A stretch of DNA of 5,715 nt from Candidatus Vogelbacteria bacterium (lineage in GTDB: Bacteria > Patescibacteriota > Minisyncoccia > Phycocordibacterales > XYD1-FULL-46-19), in contig CAIKBK010000115.1 in NCBI GenBank assembly GCA_903825615.1, positions 1 to 5,715 on the forward strand, in the 5' to 3' direction. The notes below the pieces were generated by a model. It saw only the letters and a program-made list of their open reading frames with translations. It searched no databases and had not been told where the DNA came from. Numbering within the stretch: the stretch's first letter is position 1; each line of letters begins with the position of its first letter. A program made the position numbers and the translations under genes. Positions 1 to 4,801 of this stretch are shown here, one piece after another.

Positions 1-675
1 ATCAATCTTATCTATCATGTCTACAATCGCGGGGTAGAAAAAAGAGAAATTTTTCTTGTCGACGAAGACCGCCAACGCTTTGTCAACGGATTATTCTTTT
101 TTAATAACACCCAGCCAGCTTTAAACGCTGGGCGAACAATGAGCAACATGATTGACATGATTGAAGACATGATTGAAGTCGAACTTCAATCAGATGACAT
201 ACGAGAGAAACTAGTTGAAATTTTGGCTTTTGTCTTAATGCCTAACCATTACCACTTATTAATTAGACCTTTGGTTGAAAATGGGATTACAGAATTCATG
301 AGAAAAGTCGGCACAGGGTATACCAATTATTTTAATACGCGACACGAGAGGGTTGGTCCATTGTTTCAGGGTAAATTTAAATCAGTTTTAATTGCATCCG
401 ACGAACAACTTCAACATACTCCCAACTATATACACCTCAATCCGATCGGTTTGGTCGAAGAAAATTGGAAAGAAAGAAAAATTAAAGACTACAGAAAGGC
501 CTTTGATTTTGCAAAAAATTATCCTTGGTCTAGTCTTTCATGTTACCTCGGCAAAAGTAATTTTCTACATATTATTAATAAACAAGCCCTAGCTAATTTA
601 ATGGATCTTGAAGATTACGAACAAGACCTGCGAGTCTGGCTCAAGGAGCTAAATCAAATTGATGGAATTGATTGA
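1..675 (+). CDS. IS200-like / REP-associated Y1 transposase, 5' end cut by window
   Basis: The reading frame is open from base 1 to the TGA at 673-675, so the N-terminus lies outside the window; the ATG at 139 is internal. The frame opens with YHVYNRGVEKREIF, the usual start of the Y1 (IS200-like) transposase fold. It then has the HUH-type metal-binding motif (PNHYHLLI), the segment TGYTNYFN, the conserved LFQGKFKS, and YIHLNP, whose Tyr is the expected nucleophile for single-strand DNA cleavage. The C-terminal part (NYPWSSLSCYLG and after) fits the REP-associated (RAYT) branch. All catalytic elements are intact, so it may be active. Between the N-terminal block and the HUH strand lies a repetitive insert, near MIDMIEDMIEVELQSDDI, encoded by tandem and palindromic DNA repeats. 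The gene converges on the gyrA operon. Such proteins process single-stranded REP-like hairpins, and hairpins of this kind are found here. The family call is secure; mobility is inference. Confidence 0.93.
   Translation: MNLIYHVYNRGVEKREIFLVDEDRQRFVNGLFFFNNTQPALNAGRTMSNMIDMIEDMIEVELQSDDIREKLVEILAFVLMPNHYHLLIRPLVENGITEFMRKVGTGYTNYFNTRHERVGPLFQGKFKSVLIASDEQLQHTPNYIHLNPIGLVEENWKERKIKDYRKAFDFAKNYPWSSLSCYLGKSNFLHIINKQALANLMDLEDYEQDLRVWLKELNQIDGID
146..175 (+). repeat. Three copies of ACATGATTG inside the transposase gene
   Basis: The nonamer ACATGATTG occurs at 146-154, 155-163 and 167-175. The first two are directly abutting and the third follows a three-base AAG. Spacings of 9 and 12 bases keep the frame and give the peptide repeat NMIDMIEDMIE. 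The array runs straight into the palindrome at 170-192, so the last copy shares bases with it. It lies between the conserved N-terminal block and the HUH strand of the transposase, where added residues are tolerable. Confidence 0.85.
170..192. repeat. Palindromic repeat within transposase CDS (copy 1)
   Basis: An inverted repeat with 10-base arms: TGATTGAAGT at 170-179, a CGA loop, and ACTTCAATCA at 183-192. The 23-base element is the exact reverse complement of 669-691 at the end of the same gene. In frame it encodes about IEVELQS. Both the palindromy and the exact second copy are read directly from the sequence. A role as a transposase recognition hairpin is inference. Confidence 0.9.
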
Positions 676-724
676 AGTTCGACTTCAATCAACACTTCAA
701 TCAACAATCAACTTCAATCAATTC
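665..724. repeat. Repeat cluster with one left arm and three right arms
   Basis: ACTTCAATCAA occurs three times in direct orientation, at 682-692, 694-704 and 711-721. Its reverse complement TTGATTGAAGT occurs once, at 668-678. In addition 665-679 (GAATTGATTGAAGTT) is perfectly complementary over 15 bases to 710-724. The single left arm can therefore pair with any of three right arms, giving mutually exclusive hairpins. The cluster fills most of the space between the transposase stop and the terminator-like hairpin at 747. Confidence 0.85.
668..692. repeat. Palindromic repeat over the transposase stop codon (copy 2)
   Basis: An 11-base perfect inverted repeat, TTGATTGAAGT at 668-678 and ACTTCAATCAA at 682-692, with a 3-base TCG loop. 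The transposase stop TGA (673-675) is inside the left arm. Bases 669-691 match 170-192 exactly in reverse complement. No T-run follows, so it is a poor intrinsic terminator. A REP-like hairpin that a Y1 transposase could recognise is the more natural reading. Confidence 0.88.
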
Positions 725-746
725 TTAAATATATATAAATACGAAG

Positions 747-776
747 GCCCCACCGAAGCGAGGCTTCGTGTGGGGC
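747..776 (-). terminator. GC-rich hairpin terminator after the gyrA operon
   Basis: GCCCCAC at 747-753 pairs with GTGGGGC at 770-776. Inside it CGAAGC (754-759) pairs with GCTTCG (763-768), leaving a GAG loop and one bulged T at 769. The hairpin starts 5 bases after the stop codon of the last minus-strand gene. Read on the minus strand it is followed by a T/A-rich stretch (TTCGTATTTATATATATTT), not a clean T-run. It is best read as the operon terminator. It may also stop transcripts arriving from the convergent transposase gene, but the plus-strand downstream side is less T-rich. Confidence 0.65.
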
Positions 777-781
777 TGGAT

Positions 782-1195
782 TTAGAATTTGCTCTCAAGT
801 ATAAGTTTCTTAATTTTATCTCTCACCTCTCGGTGGAATTCCAAGGAAGTATTCTTGGGGTCTGGCAATTCCCAGTGGGTGACCTTGGAGCTATCGCTAA
901 GATAGTCAGGGATAGGATCATTCTCGTCGGTAATCATAAAAATTTTACCCGCCCAAGACACCATCTCAGGAGTTAACTGGTTGCGGATATTTCCAGAAAC
1001 ATCTGCCCCCTCTTCTTTCATTACAGCAATCATATTATCTAGAATCTCTCCGAGTTCACCAATTGGTTGCTCTGGACCGCTCAATTTAGTGCCAGCCGAG
1101 AGGACATTGTAATCGCCTTTAATATATTTTTTAAAGAGAACCTCGGCCATCTGGCTTCTCGCGACGTTCCCTCGACAAACAAAAAGTATGTTCAT
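782..1195 (-). CDS. Low-molecular-weight protein tyrosine phosphatase-like protein
   Basis: A complete 137-residue protein, a normal length for the LMW-PTP / arsenate reductase fold. The signature loop CX5R(S) is at the N-terminus: Cys7-RGNVA-Arg13-Ser14. Cys7 would be the nucleophile and Arg13 the phosphate binder. The expected general acid is Asp112 in LPDPKN. By family, such enzymes hydrolyse phosphotyrosine or related phosphoesters in the cytoplasm. Cys7 is the only cysteine, so the extra redox cysteines of thioredoxin-coupled arsenate reductases are missing and arsenate reduction by that route is unlikely. The start ATG follows the gyrA stop by 12 bases, with only a weak AGAG upstream, which suggests co-transcription and possibly translational coupling. 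It is the last gene before the hairpin at 747-776. The substrate cannot be told from the sequence. Confidence 0.88.
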   Translation of the reverse strand: MNILFVCRGNVARSQMAEVLFKKYIKGDYNVLSAGTKLSGPEQPIGELGEILDNMIAVMKEEGADVSGNIRNQLTPEMVSWAGKIFMITDENDPIPDYLSDSSKVTHWELPDPKNTSLEFHREVRDKIKKLILESKF

Positions 1196-1207
1196 AAAAC
1201 TCTATTT

Positions 1208-3673
1208 TTATAAACAAGTAAGCGACGCAAGGTTGTCGCCCTCGCGGAGCTTCATTATGCGCACACCTTGAGTGGCACGCGATAAGGTGGAGATGTCAGC
1301 GAGTGGAGTACGGATAACTTGGCCCATCTTAGAGATGGCAAAGACTTCTTCTTCGATACCATCAAGCACCCGCACAGCGACCAGCGGACCCGTCTTCTTA
1401 GTAATGCTCATCGTCTTAATGCCCGAACCACCGCGTTTCTGTGTCTTATATTCTTTCAGTTTAGTTTTTTTGCCATAACCGTTATCGCTCATCACGAGAT
1501 AATCGCCATTGGCACCTTCTTTTTTAATCACTTCAGCCCCAACGATTATATCCCCTTTCTTCAGCTTCATCCCCCGCACACCAGCCGCATTGCGACCCAT
1601 CTCCCTGATATCAGCCTCTTTGAAGCGAATAGCTTGGCCAAGTTGACTAGACATCATTACTTCATCACCCTTATCCACGGGACGTACAGCGAGTAACTCA
1701 TCTTTGTCAGCCAATTTAATCGCAATTAAACCACTACGACGAACATCCTTAAAGCTGTCGGCTGACACTTTCTTGGCGACACCATCACGAGTGAGCATCA
1801 TCAGCGAGAATTTAACGGCCTTGAGATCCTTCGGCAAAGCGAGAACTGAGGTGATCTTCTCTTCGGGCGACAATGACAAATAATTCATCACCGACTTGCC
1901 ACGCGTTGCGCGCTTGCCCTCGGGTATGTCATACATTTTGATTTGATAGGCCTTACCCTTGTCAGTAAAGAAGAGCAAATCGTCATGAGTATTGGCTGTC
2001 AAGAAAATGGTCACAAAATCTTCTTCGCGCATGTTCACATCAACCACACCGACTCCCCCTCTTTTTTGCGCTTTGTATTCAGATGGATCGGTGCGCTTGA
2101 TATAACCACCAGCGGTCACCACCAAAACTTCTTCTTTCTCGGTCACGAGGTCTTCAACATTAATCTCCTTAACCCCGCCTTTGATAATGCGCGTACGACG
2201 GTCATCAGAATATTTTTCTCTAATCTGTTTAAATTCATCTTTGATAATCGCCAAAACTTTCTTCGGATCGGCCAAAATCGCTTTAAGCTCTTTGATCAAA
2301 GCAAGTTTCTCTTTTAGTTCATCTTCAACCTTCTGGCGCTCAAGGCCCGCCAACTTCTGCAAACGCATCTCCAGAATCGCCGTCGCCTGCAAATCGCTAA
2401 ACTTAAACTCTTTCATCAAATTGGCATGAGCCACTTGAGTATCTTTAGACTTCTTAATCAACTTGATAATCTCATCAATGTGATCAAGCGCCTTCTTGAG
2501 GCCCTCTAAGATATGAGCGCGATCTTCAGCTTTTCTAAGATCAAACTTGGTACGACGCACAACCACCACTTGACGGTGTTTCAAAAATTCTTCAAGAATA
2601 CCTTCAAGCGACATGAGCTTCGGGACACCATCAACCAACATCAACAGGTTGTAATGGAAAACTGTTTCTAATTCAGTATGTTTGTATAAAAAATTAAGAA
2701 CCTTCTGGGGTTGAATGCCAGTTTTCAAATCAATTACAACCCGAATATCGCGCGTCGATTCATCGCGGATATCGCGAATGCCCTCGAGCTTCTTGTCGTG
2801 CACCAAATCAGCCACCTTAATAATTAACTCGGCTTTATTAACTTGATAGGGAATAGATTTAATAATGATTTGAAAATTCCCAGCCTTATTCTCCACAATC
2901 TCCGCTTCGCCGCGAGTGAGCACCCCGCCCTTACCAGTCGCATAAGCATGGCGAATATCACTCTGGTTATAAGCTAGCCCTCCAGTGGGGAAATCGGGAC
3001 CTTTAACAAATTCTAAGAGATCATCAGTCGTCGCTTCAGGATTATCGATAAGATGGACAAGGGCATCCAAAAGTTCGCCCAGATTATGAGGCGGGATCTT
3101 CGTCGCCATACCAACGGCAATACCCATCGCGCCATTTAAGAGTAAGTTGGGAACGACAGCCGGCATAACCACCGGTTCTTCGCGCGTGCCATCATAGTTC
3201 GGAGTGAAATCAACCGTATCGCGTTCAATATCACGCAAAATCTCAGCCGAGAGACGAGACAACTTGGCCTCGGTATAACGCATGGCGGCCGCCGGGTCGC
3301 CATCAATCGAGCCGAAGTTACCCTGGCCAGCCACTAGCGGATAGCGCAGAGAAAAATCTTGAGCCAAACGCACCATCGCCTCATAACAAGCGGAGTCGCC
3401 ATGGGGATGATATTTACCCAAAACATCGCCTACCACGGTCGCCGATTTACGAAACTTGGCCGAGTAAGTAAGACCAAGTTCATGCATCGAGAAAAGAATG
3501 CGACGCTGGACCGGCTTAAGGCCATCGCGAACATCGGGCAAAGCACGGCCAATAATTACTGACATCGAATAGTCGAGGTAGGAATCGCGCATCTCCTTCA
3601 CAATATCGACTGGGATAATCTCGTCGCCTTTACGGGGAGGCATTATTTCTTTTTTCTCTGCTTTCTTCGCCAT
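1208..3673 (-). CDS. gyrA: DNA gyrase subunit A
   Basis: An 821-residue, full-length type IIA topoisomerase A subunit. With GyrB it forms the A2B2 enzyme that introduces negative supercoils using ATP. The N-terminal breakage-reunion domain has [10 protein letters not shown] (about 54-63), the quinolone-region motif [19 protein letters not shown] (88-105), and the catalytic Tyr133 in [11 protein letters not shown]. Ser94 and Glu98 align with E. coli Ser83 and Asp87, so no classic quinolone-resistance change is seen at either site. A coiled-coil tower region lies near 375-490, and the C-terminal DNA-wrapping beta-pinwheel from about 505. The pinwheel holds a GyrA-box-like QKRGGVG at 536-542 and a second QKRGGSG at 745-751, which favours GyrA over ParC. 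The ATG at 3673 follows the upstream stop by 9 bases and lacks a clear Shine-Dalgarno. Met11 is an alternative start. It is third in the minus-strand operon. Confidence 0.98.
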   Translation of the reverse strand: MAKKAEKKEIMPPRKGDEIIPVDIVKEMRDSYLDYSMSVIIGRALPDVRDGLKPVQRRILFSMHELGLTYSAKFRKSATVVGDVLGKYHPHGDSACYEAMVRLAQDFSLRYPLVAGQGNFGSIDGDPAAAMRYTEAKLSRLSAEILRDIERDTVDFTPNYDGTREEPVVMPAVVPNLLLNGAMGIAVGMATKIPPHNLGELLDALVHLIDNPEATTDDLLEFVKGPDFPTGGLAYNQSDIRHAYATGKGGVLTRGEAEIVENKAGNFQIIIKSIPYQVNKAELIIKVADLVHDKKLEGIRDIRDESTRDIRVVIDLKTGIQPQKVLNFLYKHTELETVFHYNLLMLVDGVPKLMSLEGILEEFLKHRQVVVVRRTKFDLRKAEDRAHILEGLKKALDHIDEIIKLIKKSKDTQVAHANLMKEFKFSDLQATAILEMRLQKLAGLERQKVEDELKEKLALIKELKAILADPKKVLAIIKDEFKQIREKYSDDRRTRIIKGGVKEINVEDLVTEKEEVLVVTAGGYIKRTDPSEYKAQKRGGVGVVDVNMREEDFVTIFLTANTHDDLLFFTDKGKAYQIKMYDIPEGKRATRGKSVMNYLSLSPEEKITSVLALPKDLKAVKFSLMMLTRDGVAKKVSADSFKDVRRSGLIAIKLADKDELLAVRPVDKGDEVMMSSQLGQAIRFKEADIREMGRNAAGVRGMKLKKGDIIVGAEVIKKEGANGDYLVMSDNGYGKKTKLKEYKTQKRGGSGIKTMSITKKTGPLVAVRVLDGIEEEVFAISKMGQVIRTPLADISTLSRATQGVRIMKLREGDNLASLTCL

Positions 3674-3682
3674 AATTATTTT

Positions 3683-4024
3683 CTATTTATGAAGCATATC
3701 ACCAACAATCCAAAAACCGCTGACTACATTGTCAAAACTATCATTGGTAAAATCGATAATCATAGGTATCACGCCTTTAAACGGCACCGTCGTTGTTGCT
3801 TTACCACTCAAAGCGGCTGTTGTTTTGGCTTCGGCGAGACGTTTGGCCTCAGCTTGCAAACGAACCTCCTCGGCATTATTGTTGGCAACTGACAAAATAA
3901 AACTTAAAAGCCAAACAAAAAAGATGATGGTGATAAGAATAAAAGTCCAAAGAAAAACAGCTTTTTGCTTCTCGGCCTCGGTTCGTGAACGAACATTTTT
4001 AATATAATTAGCGATTCTCTCCAT
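3683..4024 (-). CDS. Small single-pass membrane protein of unknown function
   Basis: A 113-residue protein I do not recognise. A basic/polar N-terminus (residues 1-21, with RSRTEAEKQK) is followed by one strongly hydrophobic helix at about 22-46 (AVFLWTFILITIIFFVWLLS). Then comes an Ala/Glu/Lys/Arg-rich segment at about 50-68 that looks helical or coiled-coil, a Thr/Ala linker, and a mildly hydrophobic C-terminus (VIPMIIDFTND, then FWIVGDM). There is no lipobox and no signal-peptidase site that I trust, so it is probably a membrane-anchored protein with its larger part on one side. Its ATG is 3 bases after the MBL-fold gene stop, and its stop is 9 bases before gyrA, so it is almost surely co-transcribed with both. 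No Shine-Dalgarno is visible, so translational coupling is likely. Its reality is supported by this gapless fit. Function is unknown. Confidence 0.8.
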   Translation of the reverse strand: MERIANYIKNVRSRTEAEKQKAVFLWTFILITIIFFVWLLSFILSVANNNAEEVRLQAEAKRLAEAKTTAALSGKATTTVPFKGVIPMIIDFTNDSFDNVVSGFWIVGDMLHK

Positions 4025-4027
4025 AAT

Positions 4028-4654
4028 TTAGCTAGCTTGAATAATTATAACTTCATCTTCTTTATCTTCTATATCTTTGCGCTTGATCGTAAGTTTATCG
4101 ACACGACTCTCCGCACTACCGCCAATTTCTTTATTAAAAGTCTTGAGTGCTTCTTCACCCTCTTTTCCTTCAATCATCAAAGGAATTACAACCTTGGGCT
4201 CAAGCGAGGTTGTCAATTTGGCCGCATCTTTAGGTGAGAGCACGGGGCCTCCAGCAATCGGCGCAAACAGAATGTCAACTCCACCGATATCCTCAAGCGT
4301 CTTCGAATCAAGAGCTGGGTTAGCCAGGGCACCTAAATGGCAAATTCGGATATTATCAATCTCAGTGGTAAAAATAGTATTCACTTGACCATCGGCACCT
4401 TCGCTTGGGTAACCGTAAATAAAAATACCGTCAATCTCGTACTCGCCGGGACCATTAATGATAAAGGGATCTTTGTTACCAAAAGTAACCGAGTCACAAC
4501 CGTTGAAAGATGGGCTATTGAGTGCCACCAAGCATAAATCCGCGCCAAAGCGTGTCGCCTTTGGGTCAATCTCGCGACTAATAGGATTAAAGGCGACCAC
4601 CAAGTCCCCCTGTTGCACCTTAATAAAACCTTCCTTGTGATAAGTGATAATCAT
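4028..4654 (-). CDS. UlaG-like metallo-beta-lactamase-fold protein lacking metal ligands
   Basis: A 208-residue protein with the plan of the small UlaG-like / Lactamase_B_3 MBL-fold hydrolases. It has MIITYHKEGFIKVQQGDLVVAFNP at the N-terminus, the conserved INGPGEYEIDGIFIYG (about 66-81), ICHLG (104-108), a GGVDILFAPI strand, and EPKVVIPL (152-159). Where active members carry the Thr-His-x-His-x-Asp-His metal motif, this one reads LVALNSPSFNG (42-52): Leu45, Ser47, Ser49 and Phe50 replace the His/Asp ligands. His106 survives, but the Asp usual in HLGD is Ala109, and the late His (IPMH) is Met160. It is therefore probably not a metal hydrolase and may bind a ligand or partner. It is the first gene of the operon with the membrane protein and gyrA. 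The start is the only reasonable ATG; a GGG lies about 9 bases upstream. Fold is fairly sure; function unknown. Confidence 0.83.
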   Translation of the reverse strand: MIITYHKEGFIKVQQGDLVVAFNPISREIDPKATRFGADLCLVALNSPSFNGCDSVTFGNKDPFIINGPGEYEIDGIFIYGYPSEGADGQVNTIFTTEIDNIRICHLGALANPALDSKTLEDIGGVDILFAPIAGGPVLSPKDAAKLTTSLEPKVVIPLMIEGKEGEEALKTFNKEIGGSAESRVDKLTIKRKDIEDKEDEVIIIQAS

Positions 4655-4676
4655 TAATTTTAACCCAAATTAACTC

Positions 4677-4691
4677 ACCTGTTAGACAGGT
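4677..4691 (-). promoter_or_regulatory. Hairpin near the 5' end of the gyrA-operon leader
   Basis: ACCTGT (4677-4682), TAG, ACAGGT (4686-4691) form a perfect 6-base stem with a 3-base loop. If transcription starts near 4697, this stem sits a few bases from the 5' end of the mRNA. On the minus strand its 3' arm runs into AGGTGAG, which resembles a Shine-Dalgarno but lies 19 bases from the ATG and is partly inside the stem. A stabilising or regulatory role is inference. Confidence 0.5.
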
Positions 4692-4703
4692 CTTTATACG
4701 TCC

Positions 4704-4712
4704 ATTGTAGCA
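4704..4712 (-). promoter_or_regulatory. Candidate extended -10 promoter of the gyrA operon
   Basis: Read on the minus strand, bases 4712 to 4704 are TGCTACAAT, a full TG-N extended -10 with a TACAAT hexamer. No good -35 is seen at the usual distance (TAGGCT at 4732-4727), which extended -10 promoters can tolerate. The predicted start is near 4697, giving a leader of about 43 bases before the MBL-fold gene. Confidence 0.6.
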
Positions 4713-4722
4713 TAAGTGCTAC
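4707..4722. promoter_or_regulatory. Dyad overlapping the gyrA-operon -10: possible operator
   Basis: GTAGCA (4707-4712), four bases TAAG, then TGCTAC (4717-4722) make a perfect 6-base dyad. It covers the TG and half of the TACAAT of the minus-strand promoter, so a protein bound here would block RNA polymerase. No regulator is known from this window, and the dyad is short enough to arise by chance. Confidence 0.4.
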
Positions 4723-4762
4723 TTAAAGCCTAGTGGAATAATATTGGCCCAGCCTCGTCTAT

Positions 4763-4791
4763 TTGCCAAAAATGGCTTTATTTTGTATAGT
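4763..4791 (+). promoter_or_regulatory. Sigma70-type promoter for the S1 gene
   Basis: TTGCCA at 4763-4768 matches the -35 consensus at 5 of 6 bases, and TATAGT at 4786-4791 matches the -10 at 5 of 6, with an ideal 17-base spacer. The expected start is about 4797-4799, only a few bases before the ATG at 4802, so the mRNA may be nearly leaderless. A small inverted repeat, GCCA-N4-TGGC (4765-4776), overlaps the -35. Confidence 0.7.
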
Positions 4792-4796
4792 AGGGA
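4792..4796 (+). promoter_or_regulatory. Shine-Dalgarno-like AGGGA before the S1 gene
   Basis: AGGGA lies 5 bases before the ATG at 4802 and is the best ribosome-binding-like sequence in the window. It supports this start codon. However, it immediately follows the predicted -10 and would not be in the mRNA if transcription begins at 4797-4799, so either the site or the promoter call may be wrong, or a farther upstream promoter also serves the gene. Confidence 0.45.
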
Positions 4797-4801
4797 ACAT
4801 T

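Noticed and set aside
110..132. Inverted repeat CCCAGC-N11-GCTGGG in the transposase gene
   Set aside because: A single short stem inside conserved coding sequence with no second copy; probably chance.
139..675. ATG at 139 as the true transposase start
   Set aside because: The frame upstream of it is open to base 1 and encodes the conserved YHVYNRG block, so the gene starts before the window.
668..724. CRISPR-like array from the repeated ACTTCAATCAA
   Set aside because: Repeat units are 11 bases with 1- to 6-base gaps, no spacers and no cas genes.
673..738. Readthrough of the transposase TGA (TGA as glycine)
   Set aside because: The frame stays open to TAA at 736-738, but the added residues are only repeat-encoded, and no other gene here uses TGA internally.
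659..976. Plus-strand frame reading from the repeat cluster into the phosphatase gene
   Set aside because: It begins inside the repeats and then runs antisense to the well-supported phosphatase gene; the second half has no family features.
782..1195. Arsenate reductase (ArsC, thioredoxin type)
   Set aside because: Only one cysteine is present; the redox pair needed by that enzyme class is missing, and no ars genes are nearby.
1319..1696. Plus-strand open frames opposite gyrA (also 1943-2317 and 3359-3562)
   Set aside because: They are antisense to a full-length conserved gyrA and show no recognisable motifs or start signals.
1208..3673. Topoisomerase IV subunit A (ParC)
   Set aside because: The full six-blade-sized C-terminal domain with GyrA-box-like motifs fits GyrA better.
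4670..4678. Tiny upstream frame GTG-AGT-TAA in the operon leader
   Set aside because: Three codons with no ribosome-binding support; too short to distinguish from chance.
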